Shown here piece by piece: positions 25,451 through 33,255 of a stretch of 64,000 nt of DNA. Origin of the DNA: Oceanobacillus_B kapialis (GTDB lineage Bacteria; Bacillota; Bacilli; Bacillales; Amphibacillaceae). The notes beneath the pieces are model-generated. The model saw only the letters and a list, made by a program, of their open reading frames with translations, was not told the origin of the DNA and did not search any database. The stretch is from the NCBI RefSeq assembly GCF_042685265.1, contig NZ_JBHUMX010000040.1. One strand, 5' to 3'. The position numbers and the translations under genes were made by a program. Every line of letters begins with the position of its first letter. The first letter of the stretch is position 1.

Positions 25451-27304
25451 ATGCTGCTAAAACTATCCTTAACAAGTATGCGAAAGCTGGCAAAAGACTA
25501 TTTAGTCTTACTATTTGGTCTCACTATTTCTATTGCGATTTTCTATATGTTTGAAACACTTGCGCAAAATAAAACTTTTCTGGAAGCAAATTCATTGATT
25601 AGCTCGATTATGTTTGTCTTTCACGTGGGAACATTTATTCTTGCAGTGATTACTGTTTTCTACATTTTTTATGCGACATCCTTTTTACTGTCATTAAGAC
25701 AGAAAGAATTAGGGATGTATATGACGCTTGGTGCTAAAAAACGTAAGATAACACAATTAATGTTTATGGAAACCTTCTTTATCGGCTTAGTTGCACTAAT
25801 CATTGGGGTCGTGCTTGGAGTGGGCCTAGCATACGGTATAGCTGAGCTTCTTATGACACAGCTTGACTTTCATGGAGATGGCTTTCAAGCCCTTTATCCG
25901 TCATCACTTCTGATAACAGTTCTTTTCTATGTGGCGTTGTTTTTCTTAACTTCCCTTGTAAATGCCTGGAGGGTCGGTAGAAAGAGCGTGCTAAATTTAT
26001 TGAAATCAGGCCAGCAACAGGACAAGGTTAAAACAAGTGGTTTTCGTACCTTTATTGGTGTTGTGTTTTCCATCATTTTAATTGGCGTTGGATACTATGT
26101 GATGGTAAATATCGTAGACTTCCAGCAATTAGGGATTATCCTTGCGACAGTGACTATCATCCCAGGGACATACCTTATTTTCATTTCTCTTTTACCATAC
26201 TTGGTTAAAAAACTAAAACAAAACCGCAATTTAAATGAAAAAGGGATAAATTCCTTTACATTAGGTCAACTACGCTTTCGTATGTTAAATCTTATGATGG
26301 TGCTGGGAACTGTTGCTATGCTAATCGCATTAGGTCTAGGTGCAATGACTGCAGGAACCTCGTTTTATAACAATATCGCAATCCAAGCCTCCATGTTCCA
26401 TGCAAATGACGTGGTTGTTTACCAACCAAACGACGCTGAGAAGAAAATATTAGCAGATATGGATCTTACAAAGCAGCAGGAATACCGATATAAAGTGAAT
26501 GACGAAGGAGTGTATTTTTTAAAGGCCGATCTTGAATCTTCCCCTCCCGAGGTGATGACCTTTGAAGAAGGTGCCAAAGGGTATTCCCCTACCACTCCTG
26601 ATATAGAGCTATCAGAAGAACAGTATGGCCTCTATAAAGAGGAGGGGGTAACTGAATTGCCAGACGACTGGTGGTCAGCAGTAAGTACAGAGTTAGGTTC
26701 TCGCGAAATGTTTGGTAATCGAGAGGTTTATGTTTATGGTGAATCGAGCTACCAGGATGTACAAGGGGAAGAACACAACGTTATATTAGGAAAGCTAGAT
26801 GATTTTACGGACTACCTCCCACAATTGGAAGAGTTGAACACTAGCCAAATGGCTTTAGCAGAGAGCTATATCGATAGTGAAGTAGAGCAGATAGGTGGAA
26901 AGTACAGTAATTACGTTGCACTCAAAGGTCTCGCAAGCGGTACTATTTTTATGGGTGTATTTCTAGGAATCGCTTTTCTTATGATGATGGCCAGTGTACT
27001 CATGTTTAAGCTGTTATCCAGCGCTGGTGCGGATGTCCATCGCTACAATATGCTTCGAAAAATCGGTGTTAGAAAGACTTTACTCGTCAAATCCATTTAC
27101 CGTGAATTATTTCTACTATTCCTTTTCCCAGCAATTGTGGGGATCGTCCATGTGGTTGTCGGCATGCAAATGTTCTCGTTCATCATTTTCGAGCCATACA
27201 CCAAGATATGGATACCACTAACTTTATTCATAGTAATCTACGGGATTTATTATTTCATTACCGTGCAAATGTATAAGCGAATTGTCCTTCCAAAAAAGTT
27301 CTAA
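25451..27304 (+). CDS. BceB/YxdM-type ABC transporter permease
   Basis: The 617-residue FtsX-like permease has ten predicted helices. A large extracellular domain (about 300-490) lies between helices 7 and 8, the hallmark of BceB permeases that bind peptide antibiotics and talk to a partner histidine kinase. An FtsX-type segment reads SLRQKELGMYMTLGAKKRKI (about 74-93). It forms a transport and sensing complex with the ATPase encoded just upstream. The extracellular domain is highly acidic, fitting a salt-tolerant host. Confidence 0.9.
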   Translation: MLLKLSLTSMRKLAKDYLVLLFGLTISIAIFYMFETLAQNKTFLEANSLISSIMFVFHVGTFILAVITVFYIFYATSFLLSLRQKELGMYMTLGAKKRKITQLMFMETFFIGLVALIIGVVLGVGLAYGIAELLMTQLDFHGDGFQALYPSSLLITVLFYVALFFLTSLVNAWRVGRKSVLNLLKSGQQQDKVKTSGFRTFIGVVFSIILIGVGYYVMVNIVDFQQLGIILATVTIIPGTYLIFISLLPYLVKKLKQNRNLNEKGINSFTLGQLRFRMLNLMMVLGTVAMLIALGLGAMTAGTSFYNNIAIQASMFHANDVVVYQPNDAEKKILADMDLTKQQEYRYKVNDEGVYFLKADLESSPPEVMTFEEGAKGYSPTTPDIELSEEQYGLYKEEGVTELPDDWWSAVSTELGSREMFGNREVYVYGESSYQDVQGEEHNVILGKLDDFTDYLPQLEELNTSQMALAESYIDSEVEQIGGKYSNYVALKGLASGTIFMGVFLGIAFLMMMASVLMFKLLSSAGADVHRYNMLRKIGVRKTLLVKSIYRELFLLFLFPAIVGIVHVVVGMQMFSFIIFEPYTKIWIPLTLFIVIYGIYYFITVQMYKRIVLPKKF

Positions 27305-27307
27305 AAG

Positions 27308-27347
27308 AAAGGATGCCAGAATCGCATTGATTTTGGCATCCTTTTTC
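27308..27347. terminator. Bidirectional terminator
   Basis: AAAGGATGCCA pairs with TTGGCATCCTTT, followed by TTTC. It lies between the convergent BceB-type and MFS genes. Confidence 0.85.
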
Positions 27348-27354
27348 TATATGT

Positions 27355-28551
27355 TTAGCTTTCTGCGTAACGGGCACGTGTTCTTAGTAATAAATAAATA
27401 TAAAGAATAATAGATAGCAATACTGAACTAGCCGCCGTTAAGTATATAATCGCGTAACCAAATTGATAGGCAAGCTGGCCAAATACAATGGCACCAAGTC
27501 CTACCCCTAAATCAAAGGAAGAGAAAAATGTAGCATTTGCCATCCCTTTTCGATTAGCGGGCGCCTTATTTACTGCCCAGGCCTGTAATGCTGGTTGTAC
27601 ACTGCCAAATCCTAAGCCATATAAACCTGCCGCTATTAGTAACGCCGTAGTTCCGGGTAGCCATGAGAGCAAGAGCATGGCAACGAAAATTAACACCGTT
27701 CCTGGCAGAAATACATAGATATGACCTCTCGTGTCATAGATTTTTCCTGCGAACGTCCTTGAGACCATAAGGAAAATAGCAAAAACTAGGAAATACAATT
27801 CTATCCCCGCAATCCCCTTTTCTTCAGCATATAATGGTAGGAAAGAGGCGATTCCTCCGAAAGTAACCGTAATAAAAAATAGAAGTATAGCAGGCTCCAA
27901 AGCTGTTTTTTCAAATACATCGAATTTGACTGTAGTAGATTTAACAGGGGCTTCTTCTACCTTCTTGTATTTAATTTTCGCTGAAAGTAAAAAGGCGATA
28001 AATCCTAACGCAGAACAGATAAGAAATAACTGGGTAAAGGAAATGACCCCTGCAAGCTGGAGACCCAGCGCAGGACCAAATGCCAACGCAATGTTTCCGG
28101 ACAGCCCAAAATATCCCATTCCCTCGCCTCGCCGTTTTTCGGGAATAAGGTCTGTGGCAATGGTGCCAGTTGCGGTTGTAGAAAATCCCCACCCTACTCC
28201 TTGCACAACTCGCATCAATAGTAAAACTGCGATACTAGTAATGTAAGAGAATGAAGCTACAGAAATAACAAAGATTGCAAGTCCTGTCATGTACACAAAT
28301 TGCCTTCCCTTGGAGTCAAGGGCATGACCTGCATATGGGCGTAATAATAAAGCAGAAAAGGTAAAAATCCCAACAATAATTCCTATTAATTGATCACTTC
28401 CCCCTAGTTCATTTACAAACAATGGGAGTGTCGGTAATGTCATCTGAAAGCCGAGAAATATAAAGAAATTTGCCAAACATATTAGCACAAAGTCCTTCGT
28501 CCATATTTTTTCCTTGGTGACTTGTTCATGCACAGCACTATTTACACCCAT
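27355..28551 (-). CDS. MFS transporter
   Basis: The 398-residue, 12-helix carrier has the loop 2-3 sequence RPYAGHALDSKGRQFVY and a helix-5 region GNIALAFGPALGLQL, fitting the YwoG/arabinose-efflux-like group of putative exporters. The segment GSVQPALQAWAVN in the second half supports this. AAAGGGCGG lies before the ATG. It is transcribed away from the superoxide dismutase gene. Its substrate is unknown. Confidence 0.85.
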   Translation of the reverse strand: MGVNSAVHEQVTKEKIWTKDFVLICLANFFIFLGFQMTLPTLPLFVNELGGSDQLIGIIVGIFTFSALLLRPYAGHALDSKGRQFVYMTGLAIFVISVASFSYITSIAVLLLMRVVQGVGWGFSTTATGTIATDLIPEKRRGEGMGYFGLSGNIALAFGPALGLQLAGVISFTQLFLICSALGFIAFLLSAKIKYKKVEEAPVKSTTVKFDVFEKTALEPAILLFFITVTFGGIASFLPLYAEEKGIAGIELYFLVFAIFLMVSRTFAGKIYDTRGHIYVFLPGTVLIFVAMLLLSWLPGTTALLIAAGLYGLGFGSVQPALQAWAVNKAPANRKGMANATFFSSFDLGVGLGAIVFGQLAYQFGYAIIYLTAASSVLLSIILYIYLLLRTRARYAES

Positions 28552-28652
28552 TATAACCGCCCTTTCTTCGATACTCGAAATATATTATACAGGAGTTACC
28601 TGGCAAAAGGAAGGGTCCACAGACCACCCTCTTCTCTCGAAATTAAAGGAGA

Positions 28653-28681
28653 TTGAGAAGAATAGTCTTTTACGTTTAGAT
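28653..28681 (+). promoter_or_regulatory. Candidate promoter of the Cu/Zn SOD gene
   Basis: TTGAGA (28653-28658) and TTAGAT (28676-28681) are 17 bp apart, about 55 bp before the GTG start. Confidence 0.35.
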
Positions 28682-28735
28682 GTATCCAAAATGGTGAAAA
28701 ATGGTTGTAACAAACATAGAAGGGAGCGCTTGGTG

Positions 28736-29347
28736 GTGACGAAAAAAACCGTACTCGTGTTGGTAACGGCTATAGTCTTTTTGCTAGTGGCATGCAACAA
28801 TGAGGAAGAAGGCCAAGAACAAGGTGCTAATGACGAAGCAAACAATGAAGAAACTGAAAACAACGAAACAGATGAGCTGGAGAGCGCAACAGATGAGGAA
28901 GAAGTATTAGTTTCCCTCAAAGATGCGGATGGAAATGTGGTAGCTACTGCCACGCTAATACAAGAGAATTCTTCGGTAAATATTCAGCTTGAAGGTGATG
29001 GTTTTTCTCCTGGGGAGCATGGCTTTCACATACATGAAACGGGAGCATGTGAAGCACCAACCTTTGAATCTGCAGGTGGTCACTTTAATCCTCATGGTAA
29101 TGATCACGGTACGGAAAGCCAGGATGGACCCCATGCAGGTGATTTGCCAAACATCGAAGTCGCTGAAGATGGAACAGTAGATACAGAGGTTACGGCTGAG
29201 ATGGTTACCCTTGAAAAAGGGCAAGAGAACTCCGTTTACAAAGATGGAGGCACCGCTTTAGTTATCCATGCAGGGGCAGATGATTATGAGTCACAACCAT
29301 CAGGTGATGCAGGCGATCGAATTGCCTGTGGTGTGATAGATGGATAA
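28736..29347 (+). CDS. Cu/Zn superoxide dismutase lipoprotein (YojM-like)
   Basis: This is a membrane-anchored Cu/Zn superoxide dismutase of about 203 residues. Lipobox LLVAC gives Cys20, followed by a highly acidic, Asn/Glu-rich tether (21-56) and the SOD domain (about 57-203). Metal ligands are in place: His98, His100, bridging His116, His178, and zinc-type His133 and Asp182/183, with Cys105/Cys198 for the disulfide. Unlike B. subtilis YojM, which is thought to lack full copper ligands, this one looks complete. The start is GTG 28736 (or GTG 28733) with AGGGAG upstream; a longer frame to 28514 lacks a signal. Confidence 0.88.
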   Translation: MTKKTVLVLVTAIVFLLVACNNEEEGQEQGANDEANNEETENNETDELESATDEEEVLVSLKDADGNVVATATLIQENSSVNIQLEGDGFSPGEHGFHIHETGACEAPTFESAGGHFNPHGNDHGTESQDGPHAGDLPNIEVAEDGTVDTEVTAEMVTLEKGQENSVYKDGGTALVIHAGADDYESQPSGDAGDRIACGVIDG

Positions 29348-29425
29348 ATTGTACAAAAAAGCATCCAACCTAATAAAATAAGTTGAAATAACTGAGTTTG
29401 CAAGAAAGATAATTCCCCATTGCAA

Positions 29426-29453
29426 AAGCCCGGGCTACTGAAAACCCGGGCTT
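29426..29453 (-). terminator. Terminator after the DoxX gene
   Basis: AAGCCCGGG and CCCGGGCTT form a 9-bp GC-rich stem; the minus-strand tail has only four Ts. Confidence 0.6.
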
Positions 29454-29497
29454 AGCTATATTATTGATGGCCTATATGACCCCATTTACTGTTTTCT

Positions 29498-30013
29498 TTA
29501 GGCGACGATTAATTCTTTTTTCTGTTTCTTGCCTCCACGACGTGGTGTGTGGTTTTTCAAGAATGGGATGACCCATCTATCCAAGCCAAATTTTCCTGCA
29601 TTATACCCTGCAACTAGGATGAACACTGTTAGTAGAACCATCTGTGCGTTTGTGCTCACAGTACCACTGAATAGGAAGGCGAAGTTCATGGTGATACCCA
29701 TTAATGCGGCAAAGTTCGTAAAGATTCCTAGAATTAAGGCGATCCCTACCAGAAGTTCTCCCCACATGACCATAAAGCTGAATAAACCGGCATTTGGTAG
29801 TGCAACAGTTTCCAAGAAGGTCGCCCACCAGCCTTGTACTGCAGGATGGTCGCCCCCGGCACTGCTAATTGCTCCTTGAATAAAGCCTGTTGCGTCAAAA
29901 CCTCCACCTGTAATCTTTCCCCAACCACCTGTTAGCCACTGATAACCAAGATACACTCTAAGAAACGTTAAGATACCTGCTGCAATACTGCTGTTACGGA
30001 TTAATTTAATCAT
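29498..30013 (-). CDS. DoxX family membrane protein
   Basis: The 171-residue protein has four helices and the DoxX signatures LRVYLGYQWLTGGWGKI near the N-terminus and MWGELLVGIALILGIFTNFAA in the middle. The tail is strongly basic (TPRRGGKKQKK). DoxX proteins are membrane oxidoreductase-associated components; in Bacillus relatives they are often linked to quinone or thiol stress. AAGGAG lies nine bases before the ATG. Two near-identical direct repeats lie in the upstream region. Confidence 0.87.
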   Translation of the reverse strand: MIKLIRNSSIAAGILTFLRVYLGYQWLTGGWGKITGGGFDATGFIQGAISSAGGDHPAVQGWWATFLETVALPNAGLFSFMVMWGELLVGIALILGIFTNFAALMGITMNFAFLFSGTVSTNAQMVLLTVFILVAGYNAGKFGLDRWVIPFLKNHTPRRGGKKQKKELIVA

Positions 30014-30042
30014 TTCAATACACTCCTTTTAAATTAGAATGA

Positions 30043-30141
30043 TTGCTCAATATTTCACAATATATTGTGTGTTTCCTTCTTACACTTATATCTTAGCATC
30101 ATTTTCCAAATAAAAAAGATGTTTGCTCACCATTTCACAAT
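30043..30141 (-). promoter_or_regulatory. 19-bp direct repeat pair upstream of doxX
   Basis: TTGCTCAATATTTCACAAT (30043-30061) and TTGCTCACCATTTCACAAT (30123-30141) agree at 17 of 19 positions, 80 bp apart. They flank the AT-rich region where the doxX promoter should be. The first is followed by the palindrome CACAATATATTGTG (30056-30069). They may be binding sites for one regulator. Confidence 0.45.
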
Positions 30142-30213
30142 TAAGACACAAAGTTATGGCAGAACTGTGACCATGGACTTTTCTTAAGCCCTTATACCTT
30201 TAAAAAATTTTGC

Positions 30214-30242
30214 TTGACGTCTATATTTACCTGACTTATACT
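30214..30242 (+). promoter_or_regulatory. Promoter of the GntR/ABC operon
   Basis: TTGACG (30214-30219) and TATACT (30237-30242) have an ideal 17-bp spacer. The operator at 30237-30266 overlaps the -10 and the start point. Confidence 0.7.
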
Positions 30243-30266
30243 GTGTATATAAACATATACAGTATA
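30237..30266 (+). promoter_or_regulatory. Operator for the YtrA-type GntR repressor
   Basis: A 30-bp inverted repeat with arms TATACTGTGTATAT and ATATACAGTATA overlaps the -10 and +1. Autoregulation by the GntR protein encoded in the operon is the simplest reading. Confidence 0.65.
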
Positions 30267-30287
30267 ACAGTTAAAGGAGTTTGTGTT

Positions 30288-31019
30288 ATGTCAGAATGGT
30301 TGCAAGCCTATCGCATTGCAAAACTAGAGTTACAGAAATCAGTACTTGGCTTTCTTCAAGGATTGTTCCTAACCACTTTTGTGACTATATTTCTTATCAC
30401 GTCACTATCCTCATATTTAGATAATGGCTATGTAGGCTTTGATTTCTTTTTTCTACTTTTATTCTCTGTTGGTCTTATTTGGGCAAAGCCAAAGGAATTT
30501 CAACTACAAAAAGTTAACGGTGATTTATTAGCATCACCCATTTTTATGATGCAACTAGCTTTGCCTATAAAGCGATCCATATTAATAAAAAGCAGATTTA
30601 TTATACAGTTTGTTTATTCGTTTCCATTTCAGCTGCTTTTCTTAATTGCCTTTTATATTTTTTCACCAATTAACGACACGTTTAGCATTTCGGGGTATCT
30701 TGCTTTTATGGTGTTTTGGCTTTTAATTGGGATGTTTTTTGGATGTGCCTTGCCATCAGCAGATGCTGGCGACTCAAGTAAGCTAACTACAACTACAATC
30801 GGATCCATTTTTTCCAGTATACTATTGCTCATTATTTCAATCGCCGTGCTTATTGCAGTACATGCCAGTACAGGTGAAGGGCCGGTCTATTGGAGTATTA
30901 AAACTATTGAAAGGTGGCCGCTATTAGCAATTGGTATTGCTATCTTACTTACCCTAACAACTATGGCATACTGGCTTTCTTACATGCAAAAACGATTAGC
31001 AAAACAGGATTACTTATAA
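30288..31019 (+). CDS. ABC-2-like membrane protein of a GntR/ABC operon
   Basis: The 243-residue protein has about six hydrophobic segments and no ATPase motifs. It looks like the membrane partner of the YtrB-like ATPase encoded two genes downstream. The start is ATG 30288, with AAAGGAG upstream; a longer frame would begin inside the promoter and is rejected. It is first in a five-gene operon behind a GntR-type operator. The export substrate is unknown. Confidence 0.75.
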   Translation: MSEWLQAYRIAKLELQKSVLGFLQGLFLTTFVTIFLITSLSSYLDNGYVGFDFFFLLLFSVGLIWAKPKEFQLQKVNGDLLASPIFMMQLALPIKRSILIKSRFIIQFVYSFPFQLLFLIAFYIFSPINDTFSISGYLAFMVFWLLIGMFFGCALPSADAGDSSKLTTTTIGSIFSSILLLIISIAVLIAVHASTGEGPVYWSIKTIERWPLLAIGIAILLTLTTMAYWLSYMQKRLAKQDYL

Positions 31020-31039
31020 ATAAAGGAAGGATGTCACCA

Positions 31040-31444
31040 ATGGAGTTACCAATTAGTCTTTCCAAAACGTCTCGTGAGCCTATTTACCACCAAATCGAGA
31101 ACCAAATAAAAGCACTCATTGCAGGTGGCTACCTACAGGCAGGTGCCTCACTCCCTTCCATTAGACTGCTGTCAAAGGATTTAGAGACGAGCGTGATCAC
31201 AATTCGGCGTGCTTATCAGAATCTAGAATATCAAGGGTTTATAAAGACAGAACAAGGCAAGGGAACGTTCGTTGCGGAAATTGCCAATGAAACGAAACAG
31301 CAGGTTAAAGTGACAGCAGTTTACCAGGCGTTTGAAGATGCACTTGATACGGCGTTGAGCTACGAATATACGGTAGATCAGATTAAAGAGATTTTTTCGG
31401 AAGTAATTGAGACACGCAGTCAGAAAGGAGAGGACTCAAAATGA
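31040..31444 (+). CDS. GntR family repressor, YtrA subfamily
   Basis: The 134-residue protein has a GntR winged helix (about 10-75; SREPIYHQIENQIKALI, then LPSIRLLSKDLETSVITIRRA) and only a short helical C-terminus, the mark of the YtrA subfamily that regulates ABC transporters. ATG 31040 is favoured because AAGGAAGG sits nine bases upstream; ATG 31031 directly abuts it. It overlaps the next gene by 4 bp (ATGA). It likely represses its own operon through the 30237-30266 inverted repeat. Confidence 0.88.
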   Translation: MELPISLSKTSREPIYHQIENQIKALIAGGYLQAGASLPSIRLLSKDLETSVITIRRAYQNLEYQGFIKTEQGKGTFVAEIANETKQQVKVTAVYQAFEDALDTALSYEYTVDQIKEIFSEVIETRSQKGEDSK

Positions 31445-32292
31445 ATGACCTAGCAGAAATAAATCAATTGGAAAAGAAGGTAGATGATTTCCAGCTCGGT
31501 CCGATTGACCTCACGATTGAGGCAGGCACCATTACAGCATTGGTTGGTACGAATGGCTCAGGAAAGAGTACATTACTTAAACTTATGATGAACTTAGCAA
31601 AGGCCGATACAGGAAATATACAGGTTCACAACAGATTTGTGAACGGTCCTGATGAAGGATGGAAAACCACGATTGCATATCAGCCACAGACGGTAATTGG
31701 CTGGAATGCCTTTACTGGATCAACATTGCGAGATTTTATTGCACCACTCTATCCCGCATGGGATGAGAACCAATTTAAAAAAGTCGTTCAAGCTCTTCAA
31801 GTGCCATTAAATAAACGATTTGGCAAGCTTTCTCAAGGCATGCAGCAAAAGTTAACGCTGGCATTAACCATTGCCAGAAACACCTCCATTCTTCTGCTTG
31901 ATGAGCCAACTGCTTTTATGGATATTCCTTCTAAGCAAAGGCTTATGAATATACTTACAGAGTGGATGGAATCTGGCGACCGCGCAATTGTCATAAGTAC
32001 ACACCAAGTTGACGATATTATGAAACTTGCGGACTACTTGTGCGTATTACAAGATGGGAAATGGTTGGGGACTTACGAAAAAGAAACCATCCAGCATATG
32101 TACTGTAAATATTGGATGAGAGATGCCTTACCTTCTGAAACTTTGCCTGGGGAAGTTTCCCGGGAAGCAAAACAGTTTATTACAAATAAACCTGCCGCTG
32201 CTGAAAAGTACTTACAAGATGAACAGCTTCAGTGGGTAAACCAGCAAACATTGGACCTGGAAGAGTCTCTCACCCTGTTACTAAATAAATAA
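31441..32292 (+). CDS. ABC transporter ATP-binding protein (YtrB-like)
   Basis: The 283-residue ATPase has Walker A GTNGSGKST, a Q-loop in AYQPQTVIG, Walker B ILLLDEPTAFMD and H-loop VISTHQVDD. Its signature is LSQGMQQKL in place of LSGGQ, as is usual for the YtrB/NatA branch. A long C-terminal extension (about 220-283) is helical and acidic. It overlaps gntR by 4 bp, so the repressor and ATPase are translationally coupled. Its membrane partner is probably the first gene of the operon. Confidence 0.87.
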   Translation: MNDLAEINQLEKKVDDFQLGPIDLTIEAGTITALVGTNGSGKSTLLKLMMNLAKADTGNIQVHNRFVNGPDEGWKTTIAYQPQTVIGWNAFTGSTLRDFIAPLYPAWDENQFKKVVQALQVPLNKRFGKLSQGMQQKLTLALTIARNTSILLLDEPTAFMDIPSKQRLMNILTEWMESGDRAIVISTHQVDDIMKLADYLCVLQDGKWLGTYEKETIQHMYCKYWMRDALPSETLPGEVSREAKQFITNKPAAAEKYLQDEQLQWVNQQTLDLEESLTLLLNK

Positions 32293-32316
32293 AGAAAAAG
32301 AGAAAGGAAGAAAAAC

Positions 32317-33255
32317 ATGGAGAAAATGCTTTCTGTTTCAAACTTGGGCAAATCATTTAAAGACAAACAAGTGATATCCAATATCTCCTTTGATGTATAT
32401 AAAGGAGAAATCATGGCGGTTCTAGGGCCAAACGGTGCCGGGAAATCAACTACTATCCGTAATATTATGGGGATTATGTATCCTGATGAAGGGAGTATTT
32501 ATTTTCAGAGTACGAATGGGAAGGATATTCCAAGACATCGGATCGGCTACCTCCCCGAAGAAAGAGGGCTATATAAAAATGTAAAAGTAATGGATATTCT
32601 TTTATACCTAGCTGAGCTCAAGGATTATCCATTAGATAAAGCACGGAAAAGGGCCCTGGAATACTTAAAAAAGTTCGACCTGGAAGGAAAGGAAAAGGTC
32701 TCTGTAGAGGAGCTTTCTAAAGGGATGGGACAAAAAGTACAATTTATTGCTTCGATCATTCATGAGCCAGAGTTACTTATTTTAGATGAACCATTTTCCG
32801 GGTTAGACCCTGTCAGCCAGGAACTTTTTAAAGATGAAATTCGCAATTTGGCGAAAAATGGAACGGCAATTCTTCTTTCATCCCACCAAATGAACCTGGT
32901 GGAAGAGATGGCGGATCGCTTGTTCATGATCCACCGTGGAAGAAAAGTCATTTATGGAACGATGGATGATGTAAAAACTGAATATGCCAACTTTAAGTGT
33001 ACGATCCATGGCAATAATGACCCAGCGCGATTAGAAACACTTTCAGATGTGCAGCGTGTGGAGCAAAGGGAAGGAAGTAATGTCCTTTATTTAGATAAAG
33101 GAGTGGACCCGAATCAATGGCTTAAACAGCTTCCGGATGACCTTCATATTCTTGAATTAACTATTAATAGAGTATCTCTACACGAAATCTTCATTGATAT
33201 TGCATCAGATAAAAACCTTTTACAAGAGCAGAAAGCAGGTGAAGTATATGCGTAA
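32317..33255 (+). CDS. ABC transporter ATP-binding protein (NatA/YhaQ-like)
   Basis: The 312-residue ATPase has Walker A GPNGAGKST, signature LSKGMGQKV, Walker B LLILDEPFSGLDP and H-loop SSHQM. A C-terminal domain (about 230-312), typical of the NatA/YhaQ group, follows the nucleotide-binding core. It works with the NatB/YhaP-like permease that starts within its last codons. YhaQP/NatAB-type systems export sodium or unidentified solutes. It belongs to the same transcript as the GntR repressor. Confidence 0.88.
   Translation: MEKMLSVSNLGKSFKDKQVISNISFDVYKGEIMAVLGPNGAGKSTTIRNIMGIMYPDEGSIYFQSTNGKDIPRHRIGYLPEERGLYKNVKVMDILLYLAELKDYPLDKARKRALEYLKKFDLEGKEKVSVEELSKGMGQKVQFIASIIHEPELLILDEPFSGLDPVSQELFKDEIRNLAKNGTAILLSSHQMNLVEEMADRLFMIHRGRKVIYGTMDDVKTEYANFKCTIHGNNDPARLETLSDVQRVEQREGSNVLYLDKGVDPNQWLKQLPDDLHILELTINRVSLHEIFIDIASDKNLLQEQKAGEVYA

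Noticed and set aside
24671..27304. A mobile resistance element around the BceAB-type genes
   Set aside because: No transposase, integrase, repeats or composition shift was seen at either side.
28955..29224. An 89-codon minus-strand frame inside the SOD gene
   Set aside because: It is a shadow of the SOD coding sequence, whose metal ligands are clearly in the plus-strand frame.
30043..30069. Rex-like site (TTCACAA half-site) before doxX
   Set aside because: Only one half matches TTGTGAA-N4-TTCACAA; the adjacent palindrome is of the opposite arrangement.
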